Notes: generated from the letters alone by a model not told the origin. 64,000 nt of DNA from Neoroseomonas lacus (GCF_014644535.1 NZ_BMKW01000001.1:372001-436000); one strand, 5' to 3'. Positions 41,587 through 51,222 are shown, numbered from the stretch's first letter. Translations and numbers: made by a program.

Positions 41587-43273
41587 AGGCCGGGCGGCGC
41601 GGATCGGCACCGGCGCGCACGAGGCCGGCCTTGGGGTCGGACAGCACCGCCTCGACGCTGCCGGCGAGCCAGGTGATGTCCGGCCATTCCTTCACCTCAT
41701 GCCCGCGTGCGGCAAGGTCGTCGCGAACCGCCTGCGAGATGCGCGATTCCACCGCGATGCGGGCGGGGAAATAGTCGAAGGGCGCGAAGGAGGAGGGGAA
41801 GGCATAGGAAGCGAGGCGCGGCGCCTCGATGGCGTCCTGCAGCTCCATGCCGAAATGGAAGACATTCAACATGACCTGCAGCATCGCCTGGATCTGCACG
41901 TCGCCGCCCGGCGTGCCGAAGGGCATGACGCCGCCATCTTCCGTCACCAGCATCGCCGGGTTGGGCGTCAGGCGCGGGCGCTTGCCGGGCGCGACACCCG
42001 AGGGATGCGCCGGGTCGGGCCGTGATTGGCTGCCGCGGTTGGACGGGATGAGGCCGAGGCCGGGCACCACCGGGGAATTCCAGGAGCCGTCCGACGGCGT
42101 CGCGCTGAAGGCATTGCCCCAGCGATCGACCACGGCGACGTAGGAGGTATCGGCCTCGACCTTCGGCAGGTCGGTGCGCTGTGGGCCATCGGCGGGGGTG
42201 CCCTGGCCGAGCAGAGGTTCGTACATGGTGGGATGGGCTCGGGCCGGGTCGATCTGCGCCAGCCGGGCGTCGAGGTGTTCGGGCGAGAGCAGCCCGTCGA
42301 GCGGCACCTGGGTGAAGAGTGGGTCGCCGAAATGGTATTCGCGGTCGGCCATCGCCGCCTTCACGCATTCGGTCAGCAGGTGCAGGTAGTCGGCCGAGTT
42401 GTGCGCCATGCCGGAGAAGCCGGCACGTTCCATCAGCAGCAGCGCCTGGGCGAGTGCTGGCCCCTGGCACCAGGGGCCGCAGGTCAGCAAGGTGTGGCCG
42501 CGCCAGGGGCGGGCGACGGCGGGCTCCAGCCGCGACCGGAAGCCCTCCATGTCCTCCATGGAGAGGAAGCCGCCCTCGGCCCGGATGAATTTCACGATCT
42601 CCCGCGCGATGTCGCCGCGATAGAAGGCGGCGTGGGCGGCGGCGAGGCCGGCCATGCGCCCGCCCTTGGTTGCAGCGCGGCGTTCTTCCTCTACCATATA
42701 TGTAAGAGTACGGGCGAGGTCGGATTGCACGAACCGGTCGCCGACCTTGGGCGGTGCGCCATTGGGCAGGAAGATCGCGGCGTTCGAGGGGTAGCGCGCG
42801 TAGTCGGCCTGGTGCAGCGCGACGGTCTCGGCGAGCAGCGGGAAGACGGCGAAACCCTCCCCGGCGAAGCGGATGGCGTATTGCGCGACATCGCCGAAGC
42901 CCATCGTGCCATGACGTTCCAGCGCAGTGATCCAGGCATCGGGTGCGGCCGGGACCACGGTGCGGCGGACGCCGTTCGGGATCTTGCCGCCGTGTTCGCG
43001 CATGAAGATGTCGGGCGGCAGGGATCGCGGCCAGTGGCCCAGGCCGGCGATGGTCTCGACCGTGCCGTCCGCCATGCGGATCATGATGGGTGCTACGCCC
43101 GCGACATTGACCAGGTCGGGCAGCAGCACGCCGAGGGCCATGCCGGCCGCGCAGCCGGCATCGATGGCGTTGCCGCCGGCCTCGAGCACCGCCATGCCGG
43201 CGGAGGCCGCCAGGTAATGCCCCGCCGAGATGGCGTGGCGGGGACCGGAAAGCGTGGGGCGGCTGCTGGCCAT
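41570..43273 (-). CDS. Gamma-glutamyltransferase family protein
   Basis: A 567-residue Ntn-hydrolase precursor that is expected to cleave itself before Thr376 in EADTSYVAVVDRWGNAFS; the canonical DTTHF is varied to DTSYV. Other landmarks: HYLAASAGMAVLEAGGNAIDA at the start, RLEPAVARPWRGHTL, LGLIPSN and the GTPGGDVQIQAMLQVMLN loop. It lacks an obvious signal peptide, so it would act in the cytoplasm, unlike the periplasmic Ggt of E. coli. It may cleave gamma-glutamyl or cephalosporin-like amides. ATG 43273 is the natural start. The CMD-like remnant follows in the same operon. Confidence 0.9.
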   Translation of the reverse strand: MASSRPTLSGPRHAISAGHYLAASAGMAVLEAGGNAIDAGCAAGMALGVLLPDLVNVAGVAPIMIRMADGTVETIAGLGHWPRSLPPDIFMREHGGKIPNGVRRTVVPAAPDAWITALERHGTMGFGDVAQYAIRFAGEGFAVFPLLAETVALHQADYARYPSNAAIFLPNGAPPKVGDRFVQSDLARTLTYMVEEERRAATKGGRMAGLAAAHAAFYRGDIAREIVKFIRAEGGFLSMEDMEGFRSRLEPAVARPWRGHTLLTCGPWCQGPALAQALLLMERAGFSGMAHNSADYLHLLTECVKAAMADREYHFGDPLFTQVPLDGLLSPEHLDARLAQIDPARAHPTMYEPLLGQGTPADGPQRTDLPKVEADTSYVAVVDRWGNAFSATPSDGSWNSPVVPGLGLIPSNRGSQSRPDPAHPSGVAPGKRPRLTPNPAMLVTEDGGVMPFGTPGGDVQIQAMLQVMLNVFHFGMELQDAIEAPRLASYAFPSSFAPFDYFPARIAVESRISQAVRDDLAARGHEVKEWPDITWLAGSVEAVLSDPKAGLVRAGADPRRPAYAIAG

Positions 43274-43391
43274 GGCGGGGCCTCCTGACTGACGGGGGAA
43301 GCCTCGGCGCGCTGCGGCCATGCGTCAACGGCGGCTTGGCGGCGGGGCGCCGCGCGGCAAGGATGCGCAGGTTCGAATAGGGAGAACCGCC

Positions 43392-44177
43392 ATGTCAGAC
43401 CCCGTCCTGCTGTCCGTCGACGAGCGTGGCATCGCCACCGCCACGCTGAACCGGCCCGCCAAGGGCAATGCGTACAATGAGGAATTGCTCGGCGCGCTGA
43501 TCGCCGGGCTCGACAAGCTGCATGACGATGACAGCGTCCGCGCGCTGGTGATCCGCGGCGCGGGCAAGCATTTCCAGGCCGGGGCGGATCTCGACTGGCT
43601 GGCGCAGGCGGCGACCTACGGGCCGGAGCAGGCCTACACGGCCTCGATGGCGACGACGCTGGCGATGCAGAAGTTAAACGAGTTCCCCAAGCCGACCTTC
43701 GCCCTGGTGCATGGCGCCTGCTTCGGCGGCGGCTGCGGCGTGGTGTGCTGCGTCGATGTCGCGATCGCCACGCCCGCGGCCATCTTCGGCCTGACCGAGG
43801 TGCGCGTCGGCGTGGCACCGACGCCAATCTCGACCCACATGGTCCATGCCATGGGGCTGCGCCACACGCGCCGCTACGCGCTGACCGGCGAGCGCTTCGA
43901 TGCCGCCGAGGCATTGCGAATCGGTCTGGTGCATGAAGTGGTGGCGGCCGAGCGGGCCGATGCGCGGCTGGCCGAGATCATCGACCAGACGATGTTGTCC
44001 GCTCCCTCGGCCATCGCGATGACGAAGGATTCGTTCCTTGGTGCTAACGGACTGAAGCTTTCGGCCCGCGAGATGTCATTGCTGGCGCATGAATCATGGA
44101 TGCAGCGGGCCAGCGCCGAGGGGCGGGAAGGCCTTGCCGCGTTTCGGGAAAAGCGCCGGCCAGCCTGGTATCGCTGA
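43392..44177 (+). CDS. Enoyl-CoA hydratase/isomerase family protein (methylglutaconyl-CoA hydratase-like)
   Basis: A 261-residue crotonase-fold enzyme acting on acyl-CoA thioesters. LVIRGAGKHFQAGADLDWL near 53-71 gives the first oxyanion-hole NH and the acidic residue. VHGACFGGGCGVVCCVDVAIAT near 104-125 gives the second, and FGLTEVRVGVAPTPIS carries the catalytic Glu region. It resembles 3-methylglutaconyl-CoA hydratases of leucine breakdown, but no partner genes are near. ATG 43392 follows AGGGAGAACC. A GC hairpin follows the stop. Confidence 0.9.
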   Translation: MSDPVLLSVDERGIATATLNRPAKGNAYNEELLGALIAGLDKLHDDDSVRALVIRGAGKHFQAGADLDWLAQAATYGPEQAYTASMATTLAMQKLNEFPKPTFALVHGACFGGGCGVVCCVDVAIATPAAIFGLTEVRVGVAPTPISTHMVHAMGLRHTRRYALTGERFDAAEALRIGLVHEVVAAERADARLAEIIDQTMLSAPSAIAMTKDSFLGANGLKLSAREMSLLAHESWMQRASAEGREGLAAFREKRRPAWYR

Positions 44178-44186
44178 GGCCAAGTG

Positions 44187-44209
44187 GGCGCGGTCCGGTG
44201 GGCCGCGCC
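44187..44209 (+). terminator. Hairpin after the enoyl-CoA hydratase gene
   Basis: GGCGCGG pairs perfectly with CCGCGCC across a 9-base loop, ten bases after the stop codon. It separates this gene from the phosphate operon. Confidence 0.5.
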
Positions 44210-44249
44210 TGGCGCAGAGCAGGGATGACCGCCTCGGTTGTCGCACCGG

Positions 44250-44278
44250 CTGTCATCGAACCATCATAAAACTGCAAT
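44250..44278 (+). promoter_or_regulatory. Pho box upstream of pstS (PhoB binding site)
   Basis: Three 7-base repeats at an exact 11-base period: CTGTCAT at 44250, CCATCAT at 44261 and CTGCAAT at 44272. The A/T-rich spacers CGAA and AAAA lie between them. This matches the known PhoB tandem site (CTGTCAT repeats). It ends 84 bases before pstS and predicts that the pst-phoU-phoB operon is turned on when phosphate is low. Confidence 0.85.
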
Positions 44279-44362
44279 CGTGACGTCTTCCACCCCGCCT
44301 AGAAGCCGCGGCGTTGGCGCTATCATCGAAGGCGCCGCTGAAACATCTACGGAGTGACGCTC

Positions 44363-45379
44363 ATGAACAGGCGGTCCATCCTTCTCGGCGCCGGCGCGGT
44401 ACTGACCCTTCCGCTCGCTGCCCGAGCCGAAGACGCGAACATCACCGGCGCTGGCGCGTCGTTCCCCAACCCGGTCTACCAGAAGTGGGCCGAAGCGGCC
44501 CGTCCGGCGATCGGTGTGCACCTGAACTACCAGTCGGTGGGTTCGGGCGCCGGCATCAACCAGATCAAGAACCGCACCGTCGACTTCGGCGCGACCGACG
44601 CGCCGCTGAACGCCGACCAGCTGACCGAAGCGAAGCTGCTGCAGTTCCCGACCGTGATGGGTTCGGTGGTGCCGATCATCAATGTCCCGGGCATCGCGAA
44701 CGAGCAGCTGAAGCTGACCGGCGAGGTGCTGGCCGAGATCTTCATGGGCAAGATCACGCGCTGGAACGACGCCAAGATCGTCGCGCTGAACGCCGGCGTG
44801 AGCCTGCCCTCGCTCGCCATCGCGCCGGTCTATCGCGCCGACGGCTCGGGCACGACCTTCGTGTTCACCTCCTACCTCTCGGCGGTGTCGGCCGATTGGC
44901 GCGGCGGCCCGGGTGCCGCCACCTCGGTGCGCTGGCCGGTCGGCAATGGCGCGCGCGGCAATGAAGGTGTGGCTGGCGGCGTGCGCAACACGCGCGGCGG
45001 CATCGGCTATGTCGAGAATGCCTATGCCAGCCGCAACAACCTGGTCACCACGCAGCTGAAGAACAAGGACGGCAACTTCGTGAAGCCGACCATGGAGAAC
45101 TTCCTGGCGGCGGCGTCCAATGCGGATTGGTCGGTGCCGGGCTTCGCGGCCAACATCATCGACCAGGCGGGTGCGACCTCCTGGCCGATCGTCTCGCCGA
45201 CCTTCATCCTGCTGCCGACCGACCCGCAGGATGCGGCGCGCAGCGCCAATGTGCGCAAGTTCTTTGACTGGGCCTACAAGAACGGCGACGCGCTGGCCCG
45301 CGAACTCGAGTACATTCCGCTGCCGGAGGCGACCAAGACCGCCATCCGTGCCGCCTGGACCCGCCAGTACGGCGCCTGA
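44363..45379 (+). CDS. pstS: Phosphate ABC transporter substrate-binding protein PstS
   Basis: A 338-residue periplasmic phosphate receptor. The Tat-like signal NRRSILLGAGAVLTLPLAARA is followed by ITGAGASFPNPVYQKWAEA (the phosphate-binding ASFP motif) and SVGSGAGINQIKNRTVDFGATDAPL. DGSGTTFVFTSYLSAVSADW and VAGGVRNTRGGIGYVEN complete the ligand pocket. GGAG eight bases before ATG 44363 decides that start over the GTG three codons earlier. It is the first gene behind the Pho box, and a strong hairpin after it probably keeps its expression above that of pstC. Confidence 0.95.
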   Translation: MNRRSILLGAGAVLTLPLAARAEDANITGAGASFPNPVYQKWAEAARPAIGVHLNYQSVGSGAGINQIKNRTVDFGATDAPLNADQLTEAKLLQFPTVMGSVVPIINVPGIANEQLKLTGEVLAEIFMGKITRWNDAKIVALNAGVSLPSLAIAPVYRADGSGTTFVFTSYLSAVSADWRGGPGAATSVRWPVGNGARGNEGVAGGVRNTRGGIGYVENAYASRNNLVTTQLKNKDGNFVKPTMENFLAAASNADWSVPGFAANIIDQAGATSWPIVSPTFILLPTDPQDAARSANVRKFFDWAYKNGDALARELEYIPLPEATKTAIRAAWTRQYGA

Positions 45380-45388
45380 ACCAAGGAT

Positions 45389-45414
45389 GGGGCCCGGCCA
45401 TCGCGCCGGGCCCC
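45389..45414 (+). terminator. Attenuator-like hairpin between pstS and pstC
   Basis: GGGGCCCGG pairs perfectly with CCGGGCCCC across an 8-base loop, ten bases after the pstS stop, followed by a C/T-rich run. A partial terminator or mRNA stabiliser here is a common way to make more binding protein than permease. Confidence 0.65.
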
Positions 45415-45444
45415 GCCTCCCTTCCCTCCTGATGGGCAGATTCC

Positions 45445-46416
45445 GTGAGCCAGGCCGCAACCGCTTCCTCCGCAACAATCAGTCACAGCGCTAGACGCGG
45501 TGGCAATCTCGGCGACCTCATCTTCGAATGGGCCTGCCGGGGTTCCGGGCTCCTCGTCCTGGTGCTGCTGGGCGCCATCATCATCGAGTTGTTCATCGCC
45601 GGGCTGCCGGCGTTTCGCGCCTTCGGGATCGACTTCATCTGGTCGACCGACTGGGACCCCGTGCAGGAGGTGTTCGGCGCCGGCGTGTCGATCTACGGCA
45701 CGATCGTCACCGCGGTGCTCGCCATCTTCCTCGCCGTGCCGCTGGCCTTCGGCGTCGCCTTTTACCTGACCGAACTCGCGCCGACCTGGCTGCGCGGGCC
45801 GGTCGGCACGGCGATCGAGCTGCTCGCCGCCGTGCCCTCGATCATCTACGGCATGTGGGGCTTCTTCGTGATCGCGCCGGCCTTCGCCGCACATATCCAG
45901 CCCTGGATCATCGACAATGCCGGCGAACTGCCGCTGATCGGCTTCCTGTTCCAGGGCGCGCCGTTCGGCACCGGCATCTTCACCGCCTCATTCATCCTCG
46001 CGATCATGATCCTGCCCTTCATCGCGGCGACGATGCGCGACGTGTTCCAGCAGGTGCCGCCGGTCTACAAGGAAAGCGCCTACGGCCTGGGTGCGACCAC
46101 CTGGGAAGTGATGCGCGGCGTCGTGCTGCCCTATACCCGGATCTCGGTGGTCGGCGGCATCATGCTCGGCCTCGGCCGTGCCTTGGGCGAGACGATGGCG
46201 GTCACATTCGTGATCGGCAACGCCAACCGCATCAGCACCTCGCTGTTCGGGCCGGGCAACACCATCGCCTCGTTGGTCGCGCTCGAATTCGGCGAAAGCG
46301 AGACGGGCAGCCTGAAGCTGGCATCGCTGCTGGCGCTCGGTTTCATCCTGTTCGTGCTGTCCTTCATCGTGCTTGCGACCTCGCGCTACCTCCTCCGCTC
46401 CCGCCTGAAGGCCTGA
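45445..46416 (+). CDS. pstC: Phosphate ABC transporter permease PstC
   Basis: A 323-residue inner membrane permease with about six helices. Landmarks are [42 protein letters not shown] and the EAA-type coupling loop [24 protein letters not shown] followed by [17 protein letters not shown]. The gene uses a GTG start at 45445 with only a weak binding site, which fits lower expression than pstS. pstA starts four bases after its stop. Confidence 0.94.
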   Translation: MSQAATASSATISHSARRGGNLGDLIFEWACRGSGLLVLVLLGAIIIELFIAGLPAFRAFGIDFIWSTDWDPVQEVFGAGVSIYGTIVTAVLAIFLAVPLAFGVAFYLTELAPTWLRGPVGTAIELLAAVPSIIYGMWGFFVIAPAFAAHIQPWIIDNAGELPLIGFLFQGAPFGTGIFTASFILAIMILPFIAATMRDVFQQVPPVYKESAYGLGATTWEVMRGVVLPYTRISVVGGIMLGLGRALGETMAVTFVIGNANRISTSLFGPGNTIASLVALEFGESETGSLKLASLLALGFILFVLSFIVLATSRYLLRSRLKA

Positions 46417-46420
46417 TCCG

Positions 46421-47314
46421 ATGAGCCTCTCCATGACGGCCGGTTCGGTCCCCGGCCCCCGCAAGGACCCTGAGGTGGCGGCAGCCCTTGGGCGGCGCCG
46501 CAAGCGCGCCGACCGGATCGTGCGCGCCTTGTGCGTGGGCTCGACGCTGATCGGCCTTGCCTTCCTCGCCTCGATCCTGATCACGCTGACCTATCGCGGC
46601 TTCACGGCGATGGGCCCCAACGTGTTCACCCGCGTCACCGCGCCGCCGGGCTCGGACGGTGGCCTGCTCAATGCCATCGTCGGCAGCCTGATCCAGGCGA
46701 GCCTCGGCACCGCCATCGGCACGCCGATCGGCATGCTGGTCGGCACCTACCTCGCCGAATACGCGCGGGGGTCGAAGTTCGGGAACATGGTCCGCTTCGT
46801 CTCGGACATCCTGCTCTCGGCACCGTCGATCCTGGTGGGTCTGTTCGTCTACCAGATCCTGGTGCTGCCCTTCGGCGGCTTCTCGGGCTGGGCGGGCGTG
46901 GTCGCACTGGCGATCATCGTCATCCCGGTGGTGGTGCGCACCACCGAGGACATGCTCACCCTGATCCCGAACACGCTGCGCGAGGCGGTGATCGGCCTGG
47001 GGTCGCCCAAGTGGAAGATGATCGTGTTCGTCTGCTGGAAGTCGGCGATGTCGGGCATCATCACCGGCATCCTGCTGGCCATCGCCCGCGTCGCCGGCGA
47101 GACGGCGCCGCTGCTCTTCACCTCGCTGGGCAACAATGGCTGGGCGACCGACCTGACGCGGCCGATGGCGAGCCTGCCGGTGGCGATCTACTCCATGGCC
47201 GGGTCGCCCTTCGAAGATTGGATCGCCCTGGCCTGGGCCGGTGCGCTGCTGATCACGCTGAGCGTGCTTGCTCTCAACATCCTGGCGCGCACCCTGCTGC
47301 GCGGCCGCAAGTAG
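46421..47314 (+). CDS. pstA: Phosphate ABC transporter permease PstA
   Basis: A 297-residue second permease subunit with six membrane helices. Family motifs: [51 protein letters not shown] and the coupling loop [54 protein letters not shown]. It assembles with PstC and two PstB subunits in the inner membrane. It sits between pstC (four-base gap) and pstB (17-base gap). Confidence 0.94.
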   Translation: MSLSMTAGSVPGPRKDPEVAAALGRRRKRADRIVRALCVGSTLIGLAFLASILITLTYRGFTAMGPNVFTRVTAPPGSDGGLLNAIVGSLIQASLGTAIGTPIGMLVGTYLAEYARGSKFGNMVRFVSDILLSAPSILVGLFVYQILVLPFGGFSGWAGVVALAIIVIPVVVRTTEDMLTLIPNTLREAVIGLGSPKWKMIVFVCWKSAMSGIITGILLAIARVAGETAPLLFTSLGNNGWATDLTRPMASLPVAIYSMAGSPFEDWIALAWAGALLITLSVLALNILARTLLRGRK

Positions 47315-47331
47315 GCGGAAGGAAACAACCC

Positions 47332-48171
47332 ATGTCCACCACAGCAGAAACCGGCACGGCCGGCGCCGGCACGCAGGGCTTCGGCGGCGTCCAGGCCCGT
47401 TCCGACGTCACGCTGAACGCGCCGCGCATCGCCATCAAGAACCTCGAATTCTTCTACGGCGACAATCGGGCGCTGAAGGGGATCGACTTCAACATCCCCG
47501 ACCGCCAGGTGACCGGCATGATCGGGCCTTCGGGCTGCGGCAAGTCCACCCTGCTGCGCGTGCTGAACCGGATGTACAGCCTGTATCCGGGCCAACGCGC
47601 GACCGGCGAGGCGATGATCGACGGCATGAACATCGTCGCTCCCGATGCCGACCTCAACGCCCTGCGCGCCAAGATCGGCATGGTGTTCCAAAAACCGACG
47701 CCGTTCCCGATGACGATCCAGGAGAACATCTCTTTCGGCATCCGCCTGCACGAGAAGCTCTCCCGCAGCCAGATGGATGAGCGCATCGAATGGGCGCTGA
47801 CCCGCGCCGCCATTTGGGACGAGGTGAAAGACCGGCTCGATGCATCCGCGCTCGGCCTGTCGGGCGGGCAGCAGCAGCGGTTGTGCATCGCGCGCACCAT
47901 CGCCGTGCGCCCAGAGGTGATCCTGTTCGACGAGCCGACCTCGGCGCTGGACCCGATCTCCACGCTGAAGATCGAGGAGCTGATTGACGAGTTGAAGCGC
48001 GACTTCACCATCGTCATCGTCACGCACAACATGCAGCAGGCGGCGCGCTGCGCCGATCAGGTGGCATTCTTCTACCTCGGCGAGCTGATCGAGGTTGCTC
48101 CGGCGGCGCAGATGTTCACCGCGCCGAAGCACCCCAAGACCCAGGAATACATCACCGGCCGCTTCGGCTGA
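47332..48171 (+). CDS. pstB: Phosphate ABC transporter ATP-binding protein PstB
   Basis: A 279-residue ATPase: Walker A GPSGCGKS near 66-73, [20 protein letters not shown] (Q-loop and PstB-specific PTPFP), signature [13 protein letters not shown], Walker [14 protein letters not shown], and the switch His in [14 protein letters not shown]. The first 30 residues form an unusually long Gly/Ala/Thr-rich leader before the conserved [20 protein letters not shown] 47332 follows AAGGAAAC. It drives phosphate import. Confidence 0.95.
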   Translation: MSTTAETGTAGAGTQGFGGVQARSDVTLNAPRIAIKNLEFFYGDNRALKGIDFNIPDRQVTGMIGPSGCGKSTLLRVLNRMYSLYPGQRATGEAMIDGMNIVAPDADLNALRAKIGMVFQKPTPFPMTIQENISFGIRLHEKLSRSQMDERIEWALTRAAIWDEVKDRLDASALGLSGGQQQRLCIARTIAVRPEVILFDEPTSALDPISTLKIEELIDELKRDFTIVIVTHNMQQAARCADQVAFFYLGELIEVAPAAQMFTAPKHPKTQEYITGRFG

Positions 48172-48190
48172 GCGGCGCGAGGAACACCCG

Positions 48191-48907
48191 ATGCCCAACG
48201 AACATATCGTGCGTAGCTACGACGAGGATCTCCGCCGCCTGCGTGACATGGCGGCGCGCATGGGTGGCCTGGCGGAACGCCAGGTGGCCGATGCGACCCG
48301 CGCGCTGGTGCGCCGCGACACCGACCTCGCCTCCGAGGTGGTGCAGCGCGATGTCCAGATCGACGCGCTGGAACGCGAGATCGAGGCCTTCTGCGTGCAG
48401 CTTCTTGCGCTACGCCAGCCGGTCGCCTCCGACCTGCGCGTCATCATTTCGGTGATGAAGGTCTCGAACGACCTGGAGCGCATCGGCGACTACGCGGCCA
48501 ATGCGGCCAAGCGCGCCATCGTACTGGCCTCCCTGCCCGCGCTCGGCAGCCTCAACGGCTTCGAGCGCATGACGCATCTGGTGCAGGAGAACCTGAAGGC
48601 GGCGATGGATGCGTTGGTCAACAACGACGCCGAGGCCGCCGGGCGCGTCTGGGCGGCGGATGAGCCGATCGACACCATCTACAACGGCATCTTCCGCGAA
48701 TTGCTGACCTTCATGATGGAGGACCCGCGCAACATCTCCGCGGCGACGCACATGCTGTTCATCGCCAAGAACCTCGAACGCATCGGCGACCACACGACCA
48801 ACATCGCCGAACGCATCCACTACGCCGTGCGCGGCGACAGCCTGCCCGACGAGCGCCCCAAGGCCGATGATTCGGCCTATGCGGTGGTCCGTCCGGCCGG
48901 CGAATAA
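48191..48907 (+). CDS. phoU: Phosphate signalling regulator PhoU
   Basis: A 238-residue protein of two three-helix bundles that each bind a metal. The repeats show as LERIGDYAANAAKRA (about residues 95-109) and LERIGDHTTNIAERI (about 195-209), the two metal-ligand helices. PhoU links the transporter to the PhoR/PhoB switch and holds the regulon off when phosphate is plentiful. It lies 19 bases after pstB and 18 before phoB. Confidence 0.95.
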   Translation: MPNEHIVRSYDEDLRRLRDMAARMGGLAERQVADATRALVRRDTDLASEVVQRDVQIDALEREIEAFCVQLLALRQPVASDLRVIISVMKVSNDLERIGDYAANAAKRAIVLASLPALGSLNGFERMTHLVQENLKAAMDALVNNDAEAAGRVWAADEPIDTIYNGIFRELLTFMMEDPRNISAATHMLFIAKNLERIGDHTTNIAERIHYAVRGDSLPDERPKADDSAYAVVRPAGE

Positions 48908-48925
48908 CACACAAGGGAAACGCCG

Positions 48926-49642
48926 ATGGCCGAGGCCTATTCGACGCTTGCCAAGCCCACGATCCTGGTGGTCGAGGATGAGGCGCCGCTGATGACGTTG
49001 CTGCGCTACAACCTCGAGAAGCAGGGGTTCAAGGTCGATGAGGCGGCCGATGGCCAGGAGGCGCTGCTGCGCGTCTCCGAAGCCAGGCCCGACCTCGTGC
49101 TGCTCGACTGGATGCTGCCCGCGCTGTCGGGCATTGAGGTGTGCCGCCAGCTCCGCCGTCGCCCCAATACGCGCGACCTGCCGATCATCATGGTCACCGC
49201 CCGCACCGAGGACCAGGACGCGGTGCGTGCGCTGGACACCGGCGCGGACGACTACATCGCCAAGCCCTTCGTGATGGACGCGCTGCTCGCGCGCATCCGG
49301 GCGCTGCTGCGCCGGTCAGGCGGGGCGGCGACCAAGGGAACGCTGACCTATCGCGACCTGACCATGGACCAGGATTCGCATCGCGTGTCGCGCGGCGGAC
49401 GGGCGCTGCATCTGGGGCCGACGGAGTACCGGCTGTTGGAATTCTTCCTGCAGCACCCCGGGCGGGTGTTTACACGCGAGCAGATGCTCGATGCGGTGTG
49501 GGGGCGCGACATCCATGTCGAACCCCGCACCGTGGATGTGCACATCCGCCGGCTGCGCAAGGCCATCAACGGCGAGCATGAGGTGGACCTGATCCGCACC
49601 GTGCGGTCGGCGGGGTATGCGTTGGACGCCGAGGATCATTGA
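48926..49642 (+). CDS. phoB: Phosphate regulon response regulator PhoB
   Basis: A 238-residue response regulator of the OmpR/PhoB class. The receiver domain has the acidic pair in VVEDEAP, phospho-acceptor Asp61 in LLDWMLP, MVTAR and IAKPF. The winged-helix domain follows (LHLGPTEYRLLEFFLQHPGRVFTREQMLDAVWG, then VDVHIRRLRKAI and IRTVRSAGYAL). It should bind the Pho box before pstS and so control its own operon. The sensor kinase gene phoR, often upstream of pstS in alphaproteobacteria, is absent from the window. A double-hairpin element follows the stop. Confidence 0.93.
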   Translation: MAEAYSTLAKPTILVVEDEAPLMTLLRYNLEKQGFKVDEAADGQEALLRVSEARPDLVLLDWMLPALSGIEVCRQLRRRPNTRDLPIIMVTARTEDQDAVRALDTGADDYIAKPFVMDALLARIRALLRRSGGAATKGTLTYRDLTMDQDSHRVSRGGRALHLGPTEYRLLEFFLQHPGRVFTREQMLDAVWGRDIHVEPRTVDVHIRRLRKAINGEHEVDLIRTVRSAGYALDAEDH

Positions 49643-49650
49643 CGGAAGGT

Positions 49651-49699
49651 CGAGGGGCGCCGCCCCTCGAGCACCCCGGCAGGAAACTCAGTTTCCTGC
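49651..49699 (+). repeat. Bipartite double-hairpin element, copy 3A, after phoB
   Basis: First stem CGAGGGGC/GCCCCTCG with a GCC loop (49651-49669), then GCAGGAAAC/GTTTCCTGC with a 3-base loop (49679-49699). The first stem starts nine bases after the phoB stop. The second stem differs in sequence from other copies but keeps the 9-bp length and 3-base loop, so the pairing rather than the sequence is conserved. Confidence 0.7.
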
Positions 49700-49969
49700 A
49701 CCTTCGCGCGATTTCCACGAAATCGATGGGATCGTGGCGCGGGCGCATGGCCGTACCGTCGGCAGAAGCCAGCATCGGCTCTGATGACCGCGCGATGTTT
49801 AATCCGGGAACCGAGAGCGATTGTGTCTACTCGGATTCACCCCAATACCTTGCCTCGCGACGCAACGAACAGCGCCCCGGACACTCCGGCACCGAACCCC
49901 ACCCCTACGCAAGGCATGCATGCCGCAGGAGCAGCATGCCTTTACTGCCCGGCGCCAAAGGACGGCATT

Positions 49970-50022
49970 CCAAATGCCCCTGGCATTTGGCGGGGTAGCT
50001 TGGAGGGGCAGCGACCCTCCAA
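49970..50022 (-). repeat. Bipartite double-hairpin element, copy 3B, after the cupin gene
   Basis: In the cupin direction, TTGGAGGG/CCCTCCAA with a 7-base loop (50000-50022) is followed by CCAAATGCC/GGCATTTGG with a 3-base loop (49970-49990). Both stems are perfect. It begins 36 bases after the cupin stop and aligns with the degenerate copy near 17.6 kb. Confidence 0.7.
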
Positions 50023-50058
50023 CCTTCCTTCGCCGCTCATACCGGAGCACCACGCGAC

Positions 50059-50502
50059 TCACTCCGGCGGCGGCAGGAACTCCACCTCGTATTCCGACGC
50101 GATACGCACCACCTCGCCCGGATCGGCGACGTTGTGGATGCGCGTGAACAGCGTGTAGAGCCCTTTCGCCGGCGTCACCCAGAACAGCGCACGCACCGGC
50201 GCCCCCGACTTGTTGAAAATGCCGTGCATGATGCCTGCCGGCATGCGGATCAGGTCGCCCGCCGTCGCGGTCAGCGGCTGGCCGTCAAGCACCAGGTCGA
50301 AGCGGCCCTCCAGCACGCGGATGAATTCATCCTGCGAGGCGTGGATATGCGGCGGCACGAAGGTGCCATCGGGGAACAGCGTGTCGAAGGCGAAGCAGGA
50401 TTCGCCATGGGCGACCGGCTTGTAGGTCTGGCCCAGGATGTTCCAGACGACGCCGTCGATCCCCTCTCCGGCCGGGGTGATGCCTGCGGTCAATGCGGTC
50501 AT
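50059..50502 (-). CDS. Cupin domain protein
   Basis: A 147-residue single-domain cupin. The first cupin motif is seen as PPHIHASQDEFIRVLEG (about 50-66) with the two His, the Glu and the Gly, and the second as PAGIMHGIFNKSG (about 88-100) with the third His. All metal ligands are present, so it could be a small dioxygenase or isomerase, or a sensor. It is the last gene of the Liv-type transporter operon, 15 bases after livF, so it may process or sense the transported compound. Confidence 0.85.
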   Translation of the reverse strand: MTALTAGITPAGEGIDGVVWNILGQTYKPVAHGESCFAFDTLFPDGTFVPPHIHASQDEFIRVLEGRFDLVLDGQPLTATAGDLIRMPAGIMHGIFNKSGAPVRALFWVTPAKGLYTLFTRIHNVADPGEVVRIASEYEVEFLPPPE

Positions 50503-50517
50503 GGGTCTCGTCCTCCC

Positions 50518-51222
50518 TCAGACGTGAAGATAGGTGTCGCGCACTTCGGGTGCGGCCGAAAGGGCCTCGCTGCTGCCGGTCCAGACCACGCGGCCCTTCT
50601 CGATCACCACATGCCGGTCGGCCAGGCGCTGGATCGCGGCGAGGTTCTTGTCGATCAGCAGGATCGCCAACCCCTCGGCTCGCAGCGCCGCCAGCACAGC
50701 CCAGATCTCGGCCCGGATGATCGGCGCCAGGCCTTCCGTCGCTTCGTCGAGGATCAGCAGGCGCGGGTTGGTCATCAGCGCGCGGCCGATGGCGAGCATC
50801 TGCTGCTCCCCTCCCGACAGCCGTGCGCCGAGATTGCGGCGCCGTTCCTCCAGGCGCGGGAACAGCGCGAGCACCGCGGGCAGCGTCCAGCGCGGCGCCC
50901 CGCCCGAGCGGTTGGCGGCGGTGGCGACGAGGTTCTCCTCGACCGTCAGCGTCGGGAAGACCTGGCGGCCTTCCGGCACCAGTCCGATGCCGCGCTGGGC
51001 GATGCGGTAGGGCGGCAGCCCGGTGACGTCGGTGCCGTCGAAGGCGATGCGCCCGCCCTGCGGGGCCAGCAGCCCCATCACCGCGCGCACCGTCGTCGTC
51101 TTGCCCATGCCGTTGCGGCCGAGCAGCGTGACGACCTCCCCGGCCCCGATGGTGAAGCTGATGCCGTGCAGCACGCGGCTGTCGCCATAGCCGGCAAGAA
51201 GGTTCTCGACCGCCAGCATCAC
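50518..51222 (-). CDS. livF: Branched-chain amino acid-type ABC transporter ATP-binding protein (LivF-like)
   Basis: A 234-residue ATPase with Walker A GRNGMGKT (about 35-42), signature LSGGEQQMLAIGRAL, Walker B LLILDEATEGLAP and the late IDKNLAAIQRLADRHVVIEKG. The ATEGLAP sequence is the LivF hallmark. It pairs with LivG; the genes overlap by four bases (ATGA). The operon transports an amino acid or a related amide or carboxylate; the ligand cannot be read from the ATPases. Confidence 0.92.
   Translation of the reverse strand: MMLAVENLLAGYGDSRVLHGISFTIGAGEVVTLLGRNGMGKTTTVRAVMGLLAPQGGRIAFDGTDVTGLPPYRIAQRGIGLVPEGRQVFPTLTVEENLVATAANRSGGAPRWTLPAVLALFPRLEERRRNLGARLSGGEQQMLAIGRALMTNPRLLILDEATEGLAPIIRAEIWAVLAALRAEGLAILLIDKNLAAIQRLADRHVVIEKGRVVWTGSSEALSAAPEVRDTYLHV

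Larger units (their letters stand above)
49643..50058. other. Convergent intergenic region with two double-hairpin elements
   Basis: It lies between phoB (rightward) and the cupin gene (leftward). Each gene has its own element pointing in its own direction (49651-49699 and 49970-50022). The 270 bases between them contain only short frames without coding character, and no tRNA or promoter is visible. Confidence 0.5.
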
